Assembly: GCA_013297675.1 (NCBI GenBank)
Contig: JAAFHZ010000012.1
Location: 1 to 54,655, forward strand
Length of the DNA stretch: 54,655 nt
Direction: 5' to 3'
Source: Synechococcales cyanobacterium bin59.metabat.ball.084
GTDB lineage: Bacteria > Cyanobacteriota > Cyanobacteriia > Cyanobacteriales > Chamaesiphonaceae
Position numbers and translations under genes: made by a program. Of the stretch, positions 35,422 to 44,869 are shown in pieces (the stretch's first letter is position 1; each line of letters starts with the position of its first letter). A model generated the notes under the pieces. It saw nothing but the letters and a program-made list of their open reading frames with translations, was not told the DNA's origin and ran no database searches.

Positions 35422-36201
35422 ATGAACGCAATTCGGATCTGGGCAGTGGGTGTCAACAGCTTTCGAGAAATCATTCGGGAGCGGATTCTGTACGCGATCG
35501 GCATCTTTGCCCTCATTATGGTGGCGGCTTGGCAAATTTTACCGGAAGTAGCCGTCAGTGCCCAAGGCAAAATGATGTTAGATCTGGGCTTAGCCATTGC
35601 CCAAATCTTAGGCACCGTGATCGCTGTTTTTGTCGGCTGTAACTTAATAAATAAAGAGATCGATCGCAAAACCATCCTGGCTCTCATTCCCAAACCAGTG
35701 AGCCGTGCGGAGTTAATTATTGGCAAGCATTTCGGTCTTTCGGCGGTCATGGCCGTAATGGTCGTGGGCATGATGGTAATTTATTTGGGGATGCTGTCGA
35801 TCGCCAAAATTCCTTATCAGGCCATGCCCCTCATTATCTCGGGCTGCTTTTTGTTTCTGGAGCTAGTGGTAATGGTTTCGGTCTCGCTGATGTTTGGCTC
35901 CATGACTAGCTCTCTGCTGGCAACTTTAATGACCGCTCTGATCTGGTTTGCTGGCCATGGTACCCAAAGCATGGTGGAGCGCACCAATAGCGGCGTTGCC
36001 GCCAGCTCTGCTCTGCGTAAAACCAGCGATATCATGTTTATGATCTTGCCAGACCTCTCTCGGTTAGATTTAAAGAACTTGGCAGTTTACGGCGATTTAC
36101 CCGCTGCCTCTGTCCTGTGGTATTCGGTGGGCTATGCCTTGCTCTTTACTGCCATCTTTTTGGGTATTACCATTGGGATATTCTCCCGTCGTCAATTTTG
36201 A
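35422..36201 (+). CDS. ABC-2-type transporter permease
   Basis: 259 residues with about six TM helices, beginning IRIWAVGVNSFREIIRERIL, the typical start of cyanobacterial ABC-2 permeases, and a conserved GCNLINKEIDRKTI cytoplasmic loop. No ATPase partner is adjacent. larE follows after 3 bp, so the two are co-transcribed. Substrate is unknown. Confidence 0.85.
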   Translation: MNAIRIWAVGVNSFREIIRERILYAIGIFALIMVAAWQILPEVAVSAQGKMMLDLGLAIAQILGTVIAVFVGCNLINKEIDRKTILALIPKPVSRAELIIGKHFGLSAVMAVMVVGMMVIYLGMLSIAKIPYQAMPLIISGCFLFLELVVMVSVSLMFGSMTSSLLATLMTALIWFAGHGTQSMVERTNSGVAASSALRKTSDIMFMILPDLSRLDLKNLAVYGDLPAASVLWYSVGYALLFTAIFLGITIGIFSRRQF

Positions 36202-36204
36202 CCC

Positions 36205-37032
36205 ATGCCCATGCAAGCTTCTACCCATGACAAGCTAGTTGCCCTTCGTCAATTGATTAGCAGCCTCGATCGAGGGCTAGTAGCCTATTCTGGTGGCGTA
36301 GATAGTACGCTGGTGGCCAAGGTGGCTTACGACTGCCTCGGTGATAAATCTTTGGCTGTCACCGCCGCCTCGCCTTCTTTGCTGCCCGAGGAACTAGAAG
36401 ATGCCCAAATTCAGGCGGCAGTCATTGGCATTACTCATCAGGTGGTGAGCACCAATGAGCTAGATAATCCGGAATACCGGTCTAACCCGGTAAATCGCTG
36501 CTATTTTTGCAAGAGTGAGCTGCATGATACTCTCAAGCCTTTAGCCCAGCAGCTTGGCTATCCCTATGTCTTAGATGGCGTGAACGCCGATGATTTGCAG
36601 GACTACCGACCAGGCATTCAAGCTGCCCAAGAGCGCGGTGCCCGATCGCCCCTCGCCGAACTGGGTATCACCAAAATAGAAGTGCGAGAAATCGCCCAGC
36701 ATTTAGGTTTATCGGTATGGAACAAGCCCGCCCAGCCCTGTTTGAGTTCCCGCTTTCCCTATGGCGAAGAGATTTCGATCGATAAGCTCCACCGAGTCGG
36801 CAGAGCCGAAATTTATCTGCGCAAGCTGGGTTACGAGCAGCTCAGGGTGCGATCAATCAACGATACCGCCAGGATTGAGTTACCTGCAGAATTGATTGGT
36901 CAGTTTGCCAGTAGTTCAGAGCTGCCCTCGATCGTCGAAGCTTTGCAAGACCTAGGATTTGCTTTTGTCACTCTAGATCTCGAGGGCTTCGCCAGCGGAA
37001 AAATGAATCGAGTGCTGGAATCGATCTCTTAA
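36205..37032 (+). CDS. larE: LarE-type ATP-dependent sacrificial sulfur transferase
   Basis: 275 residues with the PP-loop SGGVDS (29-34) that adenylates the substrate, a RCYFCKSEL block, and the sacrificial cysteine Cys179 in PAQPCLSSRFPYG. LarE donates sulfur from its own cysteine to build the nickel-pincer cofactor of lactate racemase and related enzymes. larB and larC are not in this window. The 3' end overlaps the stop of the convergent small gene by 4 bp. Confidence 0.9.
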   Translation: MPMQASTHDKLVALRQLISSLDRGLVAYSGGVDSTLVAKVAYDCLGDKSLAVTAASPSLLPEELEDAQIQAAVIGITHQVVSTNELDNPEYRSNPVNRCYFCKSELHDTLKPLAQQLGYPYVLDGVNADDLQDYRPGIQAAQERGARSPLAELGITKIEVREIAQHLGLSVWNKPAQPCLSSRFPYGEEISIDKLHRVGRAEIYLRKLGYEQLRVRSINDTARIELPAELIGQFASSSELPSIVEALQDLGFAFVTLDLEGFASGKMNRVLESIS

Positions 37033-37253
37033 ACATCAAATTGATTAGACAAGTGAACTGCGGGCGGTGTTGATTGCTCCGATTCTTTGGCAATCGGCGA
37101 TCGATAAAATTCAATTCCGCGACTTTTAGCACTTTTAGCCATTCTACTAATAAAAACTTGCCGTGCTTCAATACCTTCCGGTGTGTCACGATGAGCCACC
37201 ATGTAGTTTGCTAGCTCATTACGACTCATTGCGTCAAAGTTCGGTTTACTCAT
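37029..37253 (-). CDS. DUF6887-like small protein
   Basis: 74 residues starting MSKPNFDAMSRNELANYMVAHRD, close to the short cyanobacterial DUF6887 proteins that I recall as KPNFxAMTxxELxxYVLxHRDD. Such genes are often paired with a second small gene, here 37271-37483 just upstream, which looks like a small accessory or addiction-type pair. The function is not known. The stop overlaps the larE stop. Confidence 0.65.
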   Translation of the reverse strand: MSKPNFDAMSRNELANYMVAHRDTPEGIEARQVFISRMAKSAKSRGIEFYRSPIAKESEQSTPPAVHLSNQFDV

Positions 37254-37270
37254 TTATCTACTCCATAAAA

Positions 37271-37483
37271 CTATTCTGACAAGAAAGAGCCATCAACATA
37301 AATGTAATAGGCTTGAGTTAGCGACCACTCAGAATGATCGATAGGAATGCCAAAGACTGCTAGGTAACATCCTGGATAAACGCTATTGGGATCGGGAGCA
37401 AAATCATATAACAACCCACTTTGTCGCCAATTAGACTGGATCAGGTGATGTAATCGCCGCAGTTGCGCCTCTGTTGGTTCCAT
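37271..37483 (-). CDS. Small hypothetical protein, partner of the DUF6887-like gene
   Basis: 70 residues, no signal or TM segment. It has an amphipathic N-terminus (EPTEAQLRRLHHLIQSNWRQ) and a Tyr/Trp-rich C-terminal half. It starts 17 bp before the DUF6887-like gene on the same strand, so the two are probably one transcription unit. No homologous family is recognised. Confidence 0.5.
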   Translation of the reverse strand: MEPTEAQLRRLHHLIQSNWRQSGLLYDFAPDPNSVYPGCYLAVFGIPIDHSEWSLTQAYYIYVDGSFLSE

Positions 37484-37706
37484 TTAAGTTTAAAAACTTG
37501 CTTTCTTAGTCTAACACTACCGCTTGATCTTGGTAATACTCCATCCAGTATCAATACATCTCATTAATCCTCAAAAACAAAAAATCTTTTTTTCCTTCAC
37601 CGGTTTCTGGTTACAATATTTTTCTAACTGTCACAGATCGATGATCCCTGTGGTAAGAGAATATAGACAATTAGCTAGCTAAATTAATATAGGTAAATAA
37701 AATCTT

Positions 37707-38909
37707 ATGACTAAAAAATCAGTAGCCAGTCTTTCTGCTGCCGACCTGACCGGCAAAAAGGTATTAGTCCGCGCCGACTTTAACGTGCCGGTAGACGACA
37801 ACGGCAAAATCACCGACGATACCCGCATTCGCGCCGCTCTGCCCACCATCAAAGACTTGACTGGCAAAGGTGCGATCGTGATTCTGTGCAGCCATTTTGG
37901 TCGTCCCAAAGGCGTAGATGAAAAGCTCCGCTTAACTCCGGTCTCCGATCGACTCTCTGAACTCTTAGGCCAAACCGTTGTCAAATGCAATGACTGTATC
38001 GGCGATGAAGTAGCCAGCAAAGTTGGAGCCATGACCAATGGCCAAGTTGCTTTATTAGAAAACGTGCGCTTCTACCCGGAAGAAGAAAAGAACGATCCAG
38101 AATTTGCCAAGAAACTGGCTTCGATCGCCGATCTTTATGTAAACGATGCTTTTGGTACCGCTCACCGTGCTCATGCTTCTACTGAAGGCGTGACCAAGTA
38201 CCTGAAGCCTTCGGTAGCTGGTTACTTAATCGAAAGTGAACTGAAATATTTGCAAGGGGCGATCGAATCTCCTCAGCGTCCTTTGGCGGCGATCGTCGGT
38301 GGCTCGAAGGTTTCTAGCAAAATTGGGGTGATTGAAACTCTCTTGGACAAATGCGACAAGCTGTTCTTGGGCGGCGGTATGATCTTTACTTTCTACAAAG
38401 CCCGTGGTTTGAGCGTGGGTAAATCTTTGGTAGAAGAAGATAAGTTGGACTTAGCCCGCGCTTTGGAAGCTAAAGCCAAGGAAAAAGGCGTACAGCTTAT
38501 CTTACCTACTGATGTAGTGGTAGCGGATAATTTCTCTCCCGATGCCAATGCTCAAACTGTGGATATCAACAATATTCCTGATGGCTGGATGGGTTTAGAT
38601 ATTGGTCCTGATTCGGTCAAGACTTTCCAAGCAGCTTTGGCTGATTGTAAGTCGGTAATTTGGAATGGCCCGATGGGTGTGTTTGAGTTTCCGAAGTTTG
38701 CGGCTGGTACTGAGGCGATCGCTCATACTTTGGCAGATATTTCGGCTACGGGTGCTATCACTATTATTGGTGGTGGTGACTCGGTAGCGGCGGTAGAGCA
38801 AGTGGGCTTGGCTGATAAGATGAGCCATATTTCTACTGGTGGCGGTGCTTCCTTGGAGTTACTCGAAGGCAAAATCTTACCTGGAATTGCTGCTTTAGAC
38901 GAAGCTTAG
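37707..38909 (+). CDS. pgk: Phosphoglycerate kinase
   Basis: 400 residues, full length. It starts [20 protein letters not shown] and shows [16 protein letters not shown] (substrate site), [40 protein letters not shown] and GGGDSVAA (nucleotide site). It interconverts 1,3-bisphosphoglycerate and 3-phosphoglycerate in glycolysis and the Calvin cycle. A hairpin terminator lies directly downstream. Confidence 0.98.
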   Translation: MTKKSVASLSAADLTGKKVLVRADFNVPVDDNGKITDDTRIRAALPTIKDLTGKGAIVILCSHFGRPKGVDEKLRLTPVSDRLSELLGQTVVKCNDCIGDEVASKVGAMTNGQVALLENVRFYPEEEKNDPEFAKKLASIADLYVNDAFGTAHRAHASTEGVTKYLKPSVAGYLIESELKYLQGAIESPQRPLAAIVGGSKVSSKIGVIETLLDKCDKLFLGGGMIFTFYKARGLSVGKSLVEEDKLDLARALEAKAKEKGVQLILPTDVVVADNFSPDANAQTVDINNIPDGWMGLDIGPDSVKTFQAALADCKSVIWNGPMGVFEFPKFAAGTEAIAHTLADISATGAITIIGGGDSVAAVEQVGLADKMSHISTGGGASLELLEGKILPGIAALDEA

Positions 38910-38929
38910 ATTCATAGATTGTTTGATGT

Positions 38930-38982
38930 AAAACCCTGGCTCGATCGCCTAATCATAGGTAAAGATCACGAGTCGGGGTTTT
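38930..38982 (+). terminator. Intrinsic terminator after pgk
   Basis: AAAACCCTGGCTCG (38930-38943) pairs with CGAGTCGGGGTTTT (38969-38982) in a 14-bp stem with two mismatches, about 20 bp after the pgk stop codon. The stem ends in TTTT followed by GCTT. Confidence 0.75.
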
Positions 38983-39041
38983 GCTTAGTTGGCAGCTCTC
39001 GTTCAAAAATGGTATAATTGATCTTATTTCCTTCCCTGCTC

Positions 39042-39638
39042 ATGGCCTACAACAACTTCACTTTAGAAACTGTTAAGCACCAGTTTGGGTTGAATCTGAT
39101 TGATTCTTCTTTCTGTGAGTCTCTGCCCCATGCTAATCCCCAACCTGAATTTCTGACTATCTTTCGTCAGTGGTTGCCTTTGGCTCAAAGAGCTAAATCT
39201 GAAAAAGCTAAATCGGAACTTCTGGTCAGTCCTGTTCTGACTGAAGTTAAAAGACTGACTGGTGAACAAATTCAGTTGTTCTCTGGTGAAGAATTCAATG
39301 TCGATAAAGAGCGTGGTTTAAATGGATTCTGTGATTTTCTCTTGAGCAGGTCTACTGCTCCCTATGTGATTGAAGCTCCTATTCTGATGTTGGTAGAAGC
39401 CAAAAGAGGAGAATTAGATGCTGGACTCGGCCAGTGTGTCGCGGAAATGTTTGCGGCGCAATTGTTCAACGAAAATGCTGGAAAAGTAACTACAATTATC
39501 TATGGCTGTGTCACCAGCGGCAAGTTATGGCAGTTTCTTAAGTTGGAAGGTAAGGATGTAAGCATTGATACTAATGAATATTCAGTTACTCCGGTAGAAA
39601 GGATTTTAGGCATTCTCAAGTGGATGGTGGATGGCTAG
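39042..39638 (+). CDS. PD-(D/E)XK-type nuclease-like protein
   Basis: 198 residues from the ATG at 39042 (an in-frame start at 39018 would add eight residues). The core reads GFCDFLL with Asp98 and LMLVEAKRGE with E119-A-K121, followed by Gln131 in LGQCVAEM; this D...ExK...Q pattern is the restriction-endonuclease-like fold. No methyltransferase or other subunit is adjacent. Many cyanobacteria carry such orphan proteins of unknown use; whether it cuts DNA is unproven. Confidence 0.7.
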   Translation: MAYNNFTLETVKHQFGLNLIDSSFCESLPHANPQPEFLTIFRQWLPLAQRAKSEKAKSELLVSPVLTEVKRLTGEQIQLFSGEEFNVDKERGLNGFCDFLLSRSTAPYVIEAPILMLVEAKRGELDAGLGQCVAEMFAAQLFNENAGKVTTIIYGCVTSGKLWQFLKLEGKDVSIDTNEYSVTPVERILGILKWMVDG

Positions 39639-39657
39639 CTTACATCCAAATTGGGTT

Positions 39658-39999
39658 TTAAGCTACCCCATAACCTGTGTAAGGTCGCTTATAGGCCGGG
39701 TGCAGCCCCAAAATAATATCTTCTTTGGGAACTCCCAATTCCACCAAAGCCTGACCCAAATCCACTTCCGTCATATTCCGCTGAATCCAAACTTTGTCGT
39801 TTTTAATATCAATATGGATAAAGCAGTTATAAACTCGCTTTAAACCTTCCCAACCGACATCCAAAAGCTGATAGTGATCGTTTTCTGTATCTACTACCAT
39901 CTGGCAATCGATCTCTTGATCTACACTATTTTGATCTAACGATGCCTGTGCAGCTAATAACTGCCGAATAGCTTGGCGATACTGCGTTATTCTTTCCAT
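39658..39999 (-). CDS. xisI: XisI-family protein
   Basis: 113 residues that match the XisI fdxN-element excision-controlling-factor family: start MERITQYRQAIRQLL, then YQLLDVGWEGLKRVYNCFIH, and IILGLHPAYKRPYTGYGVA at the end. In Nostoc XisI works with XisH and XisF in element excision, but isolated xisHI pairs are widespread in cyanobacteria. It overlaps the xisH gene by 13 bp. No fdxN element is visible here. Confidence 0.9.
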   Translation of the reverse strand: MERITQYRQAIRQLLAAQASLDQNSVDQEIDCQMVVDTENDHYQLLDVGWEGLKRVYNCFIHIDIKNDKVWIQRNMTEVDLGQALVELGVPKEDIILGLHPAYKRPYTGYGVA

Positions 40000-40402
40000 A
40001 AAGTGATGACCTCTTGAACAGGATTATAAACAACAAGTTTAACTTGATATAATTTGACAGCCTCTTGGATAAAGCTCTCTTGAAAAAAAGAGTTAAAAGT
40101 GTCCTCTGGTACTGCCAAATATAGTATTCGATCGGGTTCACTCATTTGGAGAGCTAGCCGATAGTTCAAAAACTGACCCAGAGCTGCGTGGAAGTCTGTG
40201 ATGGCAGAAGGATTCAGAAAACTTTTGATTTCGACAGCAATCTTTTGACCGGCTTTCTCCGCAGCAAATACCTTGTCTGCGGCCAAATCAATTTCTAGCT
40301 TTACTCGATCTTAATAGTCAATGGATCGGCTGTAATTACCCACTGTTCTTTAATTAAAGCTTCATGTAAACCATTGAGTAGATGCCGTTTCCGGTGGGGA
40401 TC
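39987..40402 (-). pseudogene. xisH: XisH-family gene, disrupted by a frameshift
   Basis: The C-terminal two thirds reads in one frame (VKLEIDLAADKVFAAEKAG, then KIAVEIKSF and PDRILYLAVPEDTF), and the N-terminal part (HRKRHLLNGLHEALIKEQW, then VITADPLTIKIE) in another. The first frame hits TAA at 40301-40303 and the second is blocked upstream by TAA at 40311-40313. One missing base near 40310-40313 explains both. No good start codon precedes the N-terminal homology; it could lie at 40471 within the divergent bciB start region. Either a real mutation or an assembly error. Confidence 0.75.
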
Positions 40403-40469
40403 GATATGAGCAGCCCAAATTTTGGCTTTCCTGGTAGAATTGTCAGACCTGGCAAAACCAAAACAGCTC

Positions 40470-41669
40470 ATGACCGCGACCAACTCTCCCAAACACCTTA
40501 AATCCAAAGGACTCAAAGCTACCAGCCGCCGCCCTGCCCTGGAACTTTGCAGCGAATGTGGACTCTGTGACACCTACTATATTCATTACGTCAAAGAAGC
40601 CTGTGCCTTTTTGCACCAGCAAATTCCAGAGCTAGAAACCCAGACCCACGGGCGTAGCCGGGACTTAGAACAAGAAGACGATCTATACTTTGGTGTTCAT
40701 AACCACATGATGGCTGCCCGTAAAATCGAACCGATTCCTGGTGCCCAGTGGACAGGCATTGTGAGCACGATCGCCATTGAAATGCTGGAACAGGGTTTGG
40801 TTGAGGGGGTAGTATGCGTGCAAAATAGCCCAGACGATCGATTTCAACCCCAACCAATTATTGCCCGCAACCGAGCAGAGATCTTAGCCGCCAAAGTCAA
40901 TAAACCCACCTTGTCTCCTAATTTATCAGTGTTAGAGCAAGTCGCCCAGTCGGGAATGAAGAAGCTGCTGGTGATCGGTGTGGGCTGTCAAATCCAAGCT
41001 CTACGCGCCGTAGAAAAAGAGTTAGGCATCGAAAAGCTCTATGTGCTAGGGACTCCTTGTACCGATAACGTCAGCCGTGCTGGCTTGCAAAAGTTTTTGG
41101 ATACTACCAGTCGATCGCCCTCTACTGTGGTCTACTACGAGTTTATGCAAGATTTTAACGTGCATTTTAAACATGAAGATGGCTCCACAGAGTTAGTGCC
41201 CTTCTTTGGTCTAAATACCAAAGAGCTAAAAGATGTCTTTGCACCTTCTTGTTTGAGCTGCTTTGATTATGTGAATTCCCTCGCCGACTTGGTGGTGGGC
41301 TATATGGGTGCGCCTTTTGGCTGGCAGTGGATTGTAGTGCGGAACGATCGGGGTCAAGAAATGCTGGATCTAGTGCAAGGTTTATTGGAAACCCAGCCGG
41401 TTAGCTCTCAAGGAAAACGCCAGGAGGCAGTGCAACAGGGGATTACAGCCTACGACAAAGCTACCACTCTGCCCATGTGGGTAGCTAAGGTTTTAGGTGT
41501 AGCTATTAAACAGATTGGCCCCAAAGGGTTAGAATATGCCCGGTTCTCGATCGACTCTCATTTTACTCGGAACTATTTATATGTGAAACGTAACTACCCT
41601 CAAAAGCTTGCAGCTCATGTGCCAGCTTTTGCTAAAAAAATTGTCGCTCAGTATAAGCTACCAAAATAG
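40470..41669 (+). CDS. bciB: F420-dependent-type (BciB) divinyl chlorophyllide 8-vinyl reductase
   Basis: About 399 residues from the ATG at 40470; the in-frame upstream ATG at 40422 would add a non-family extension of 16 residues. Homology is to the FrhB/FdhB group in the cyanobacterial Slr1923 subfamily: iron-sulfur cysteines in ELCSECGLCDTYYIH, IGVGCQIQALRAV, LGTPCTDNVSR and FAPSCLSCFDYVNSLAD. Slr1923-type proteins reduce the 8-vinyl group of divinyl chlorophyll(ide) using ferredoxin, an essential step in chlorophyll a synthesis. Specific function is assigned by family. Confidence 0.87.
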   Translation: MTATNSPKHLKSKGLKATSRRPALELCSECGLCDTYYIHYVKEACAFLHQQIPELETQTHGRSRDLEQEDDLYFGVHNHMMAARKIEPIPGAQWTGIVSTIAIEMLEQGLVEGVVCVQNSPDDRFQPQPIIARNRAEILAAKVNKPTLSPNLSVLEQVAQSGMKKLLVIGVGCQIQALRAVEKELGIEKLYVLGTPCTDNVSRAGLQKFLDTTSRSPSTVVYYEFMQDFNVHFKHEDGSTELVPFFGLNTKELKDVFAPSCLSCFDYVNSLADLVVGYMGAPFGWQWIVVRNDRGQEMLDLVQGLLETQPVSSQGKRQEAVQQGITAYDKATTLPMWVAKVLGVAIKQIGPKGLEYARFSIDSHFTRNYLYVKRNYPQKLAAHVPAFAKKIVAQYKLPK

Positions 41670-41707
41670 TCATCAGTACTTACCAAATCAATAAGTTCAA
41701 CCAAAAG

Positions 41708-41746
41708 TACGACTTCTTAGTTGAGGGCTATGGATCAGAAGTCGTA
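41708..41746. terminator. Hairpin between convergent bciB and DUF3370 genes
   Basis: TACGACTTCT (41708-41717) pairs exactly with AGAAGTCGTA (41737-41746). It lies in the 90-bp gap between two convergent genes, so it may serve as terminator for both; no strong T-tract follows. Confidence 0.6.
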
Positions 41747-41759
41747 TTGCTGACCGTAC

Positions 41760-43238
41760 CTAGGGAATTTCCACCGGGACAAGTGGTAGCTGTCGCTCGG
41801 ATGGTGCTGCTGGTGCGGTGGCAGGATCGGTGGATTCCAAGGTAAAAACTTGGGGAGGCGTAGCATCTGGGGGATAAACCAAATCAATTTCTACTAGCTT
41901 TTGGCTACCTGCTGGGATATTAATTGTCACCAGTGGTTTGCCCTGCTCACCCTTGCGTTGCACCACATGGATTTGCCGCACTGCTGGTTCATTGCTATCA
42001 GCTTGGGGATAGGCAATGCGCACAGTACCGCGAAAAGCTACTTGATTGCTGGGTTGGGCATTAAAACGCAGTTTGTCGGCATTCAAATCATCTTTGAGCG
42101 GCGTTTGCATTTTAATCACCACGGCCTGATCGGCACCGGTTTTGTTGATTAAAGGCATAGTTAACCGATAGTAAGTAGTATAGTTACCATGAGCTGCCAA
42201 TGCTGTATCTGGATAGCGCACTGATAGCAATGCTGTCTGAATTTGACCAGTGCCCAAAGTACCTCCATATAACCCGTTCAGAACGTAAGAAAATGCTTTG
42301 TCTCGATCGGGAATAGTTAAACTAGTATCTCCGGGCTTATCAGCAAGCGATGCTTCCCAGCGGGTACCTAACGATACTCCGGCTACTCGTCCATATACCA
42401 AGGCACCATATCGACCGGGCTGACTAGGGGCTTCGTCACGGGGGGTAGCCAAAGGCGCATTATTTAAAGCATTGAGCCAATCAGCTGCTTGAGGGGACTT
42501 GAGAATTGGTGCTGGTGGTGGTCTGGGGATATCGAAGGGGGCAAGAATTTCTGGGATTACCGGGGGGATTTCAATGTTGTCTAACAGGGCAATGCTCGCA
42601 ATTTGCACGCCGCCGCTGCTGCGCAGTTTCATTAAACTCGATCGAGCGCTGCCAGTGGGGATTGGCTGATTAAAAATCACCTGGGTTTGGCCGGGAGCAA
42701 GCGTGATGCTCGTGGTGGGATCGCTGATACCGCGCAGAATATCGGTGGCAAGGCGAGAACCAGGACCGGAATATACTTCACCGTTGACATTGTCGGCATA
42801 GGGCGGCAGTTCCCGAAAAGGGGCATCTGTTCTGCTGGTGTAGCTGAGTGATTGTAAAACTTCGATCGTTACGGGCTTTTTACCAGGATTGTAAGCAATA
42901 ATCCCCAAGTTCATTTGGCGTTTAGCAATGACTGGATCTATTGGTGGACGAGCAATGTGGTGAGTGAAAATATCAAAGCGTCCATTAAAAGTGTAGTTTA
43001 AATGGGCATCGCGGTTACTTCTACCTTGAGGTGAAAAAGTAGAGAGTAAAATTCCGGGGTTTTTCACTACTTCTGGACTGTTGCTATTAAATACCGGAAT
43101 CTTATCAAGTCTGCCAGGAAGCGATCGAACGGGTTGTTTTTGAATAATATACTGGGGCGGCGGTGGCTCTGGGGCTACGGGTGGTTCTATTTCAGGAGTG
43201 GCTTGGGCGATGAGAATGGGCGCGAAGACGTTGAGCAT
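41760..43238 (-). CDS. DUF3370 domain-containing protein
   Basis: 492 residues. A short hydrophobic N-terminus followed by a Pro-rich linker leads into the DUF3370 hallmark: RSLPGRLDKIPVFNSNSPEV, GILLSTFSPQGRS, AHLNYTFNGRFDIFTHHIAR. DUF3370 proteins are conserved in cyanobacteria, probably periplasmic or cell-surface, and of unknown function. Later parts (GALVYGRVAGVSLGTRWE) look beta-rich. Confidence 0.88.
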   Translation of the reverse strand: MLNVFAPILIAQATPEIEPPVAPEPPPPQYIIQKQPVRSLPGRLDKIPVFNSNSPEVVKNPGILLSTFSPQGRSNRDAHLNYTFNGRFDIFTHHIARPPIDPVIAKRQMNLGIIAYNPGKKPVTIEVLQSLSYTSRTDAPFRELPPYADNVNGEVYSGPGSRLATDILRGISDPTTSITLAPGQTQVIFNQPIPTGSARSSLMKLRSSGGVQIASIALLDNIEIPPVIPEILAPFDIPRPPPAPILKSPQAADWLNALNNAPLATPRDEAPSQPGRYGALVYGRVAGVSLGTRWEASLADKPGDTSLTIPDRDKAFSYVLNGLYGGTLGTGQIQTALLSVRYPDTALAAHGNYTTYYRLTMPLINKTGADQAVVIKMQTPLKDDLNADKLRFNAQPSNQVAFRGTVRIAYPQADSNEPAVRQIHVVQRKGEQGKPLVTINIPAGSQKLVEIDLVYPPDATPPQVFTLESTDPATAPAAPSERQLPLVPVEIP

Positions 43239-43396
43239 GGTAGATGCAGGTGACTAAGTTAACAGTTGAGTTGGGAGTGGACAATTGCTAGCCGAAAGTG
43301 AAGAATCAATGACAATTGTAGTTATAGAATGAACTGTTATGCCTGAGGCAGTTCAGCAAGCGCAACGTGTTAGGTGATCGCATGTTACTGATGACG

Positions 43397-44758
43397 TTAA
43401 TCTACTTTGCCCAATAGACTCTGAACTGTTGCTGCTAGTTCGGCTACTGGCACATCTTGCTGTTGACGGGTGGCCAGCACCTTAATTTGACAGCGGTTTT
43501 CGGTTTGTTCGATCGATCCTTGAATAATGGCAATTTCGATGCCGAGCTTTTCGGCTTTTTTGAGCTGATCGCCCATTTTGCTGGCTTCAAAGTTGTTGAT
43601 GGTAGCGATGCCTGCTTGGCGGAGTTGTTGGGCGAGCTTGAGGTAGCTGGGCATTAATTGGTTGTCTAGGTTTAGCACCATGACCCGAGCCGGAGATTGG
43701 GGTAGGGCGGTGACGATTTTTTCTTTCAGGAGATTTTTGATCAAGCGGGTAAGACCGATCGAGATGCCCACTCCCGGCATGTCTTCTCCGGCAAACAGTC
43801 CTACTAACTCAGCATAGCGGCCACCAGAGCAAATGCTGCCTAAGCTTTCATAGCCCAACAGAGTAGTTTCGTAGACGGTGCCGGTGTAATAGCCCAGTCC
43901 TCGGGCGATCGATAGGTCAATACAAAAGTTGTCTGGGGCGACTCCTAACGAGCGGACTCCAGCAATTACTGCCGTTAGCTCCGCTACGCCGGTTTGAAAT
44001 TCGCTGGCTGCGGGAAACATCCCCTGTAGCTTAGTCAGAATTTCGTCGGGGCTGCCTTGGATCTGGGTGAAATCCATGATTTGTTGGGCTTGGCTAGCAG
44101 CTCCGATTTTTTCTAGCTCGGCTTGCACTTTGGCTCCGCCGATTTTATCTAGTTCATCGACGATGTTGATGCAGGTTTTGGCTAGTGCGGGCGCAATCCC
44201 TATAGCGGTGAAGAAGCCGGTGAGGATCTTACGGTTGTTGATTCTGATCTGAAACTTGCCGATATTGAGCTGGGTAAAAATTTCGGCAATAATGGCGGGC
44301 ATTTGGGCATCGTAGAGCAAATCGAGCTTGCCGCGCCCTACAATATCGATGTCACACTGGCGAAACTGGCGATAGCGTCCGGCTTTGGCGCGTTCGCCCC
44401 GAAATACCATGTCCATTTGGTAGCGGGCAAAGGGAAAGATCAAGTCGTTGAGGTGGCGGGCAATATAGGCGGCTAGGGGAACGGTTTGGTCGAATTTGAG
44501 TGCTCGATCTGCTTCGCCGCTTTCGGCATTGGCCACTAGGGGCGAGATGCCATAAATGATGTTGTCGCCCTGTTGACCTTTGGCTTGTAAGACTTCTAGG
44601 CGCTCTACTGCGGGGGTTTCGATCGGGGTGAAGCCATATAGCTCAAATACCCGGCGCATGGTGTCAAGAAACTGTTGTTCTAGGCGCTTTTCTCCGGGCA
44701 AAAACTCAATATCGAAGCCGCTGGGGGAGGTGTAATTAAATTTTTCTGGTTTGCTCAT
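43397..44758 (-). CDS. hisS: Histidyl-tRNA synthetase
   Basis: 453 residues of a class II aminoacyl-tRNA synthetase. Motif 2 is MDMVFRGERAKAGRYRQFRQ, the histidine-specific region ARGLGYYTGTVYE and SICSGGRYAELVG follow, and motif 3 is GVGISIGLTRL. The C-terminal anticodon-binding domain begins near VMVLNLDNQLMPSYLKLAQQ. Length is usual for the bacterial enzyme. Confidence 0.97.
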   Translation of the reverse strand: MSKPEKFNYTSPSGFDIEFLPGEKRLEQQFLDTMRRVFELYGFTPIETPAVERLEVLQAKGQQGDNIIYGISPLVANAESGEADRALKFDQTVPLAAYIARHLNDLIFPFARYQMDMVFRGERAKAGRYRQFRQCDIDIVGRGKLDLLYDAQMPAIIAEIFTQLNIGKFQIRINNRKILTGFFTAIGIAPALAKTCINIVDELDKIGGAKVQAELEKIGAASQAQQIMDFTQIQGSPDEILTKLQGMFPAASEFQTGVAELTAVIAGVRSLGVAPDNFCIDLSIARGLGYYTGTVYETTLLGYESLGSICSGGRYAELVGLFAGEDMPGVGISIGLTRLIKNLLKEKIVTALPQSPARVMVLNLDNQLMPSYLKLAQQLRQAGIATINNFEASKMGDQLKKAEKLGIEIAIIQGSIEQTENRCQIKVLATRQQQDVPVAELAATVQSLLGKVD

Positions 44759-44829
44759 GAGTCTGCGCCAAATATTTGATGTTCAAATGGGTCGGGTTCG
44801 ATCGTAGCATTAAGATCGATCGCCACAGA

Positions 44830-44858
44830 AAAGGCTCCCAAATAATTTCAGAGCCTTT
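44830..44858 (+). promoter_or_regulatory. Leader hairpin before the Rpn-type nuclease gene
   Basis: AAAGGCTC (44830-44837) pairs with GAGCCTTT (44851-44858) with a 13-nt loop, 11 bp before the start codon at 44870. It could affect translation of this gene or be a remnant of a terminator. Confidence 0.4.
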
Positions 44859-44869
44859 GCTACTATTCG

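Noticed and set aside
39658-40402. fdxN element or its excision site next to xisHI
   Set aside because: No nif gene, no recombinase xisF and no direct repeats were seen; xisHI pairs occur widely without such elements.
43330-43355. Hairpin downstream of hisS as a terminator
   Set aside because: The inverted repeat TGAACTG/CAGTTCA is short with no T-tract; function uncertain.
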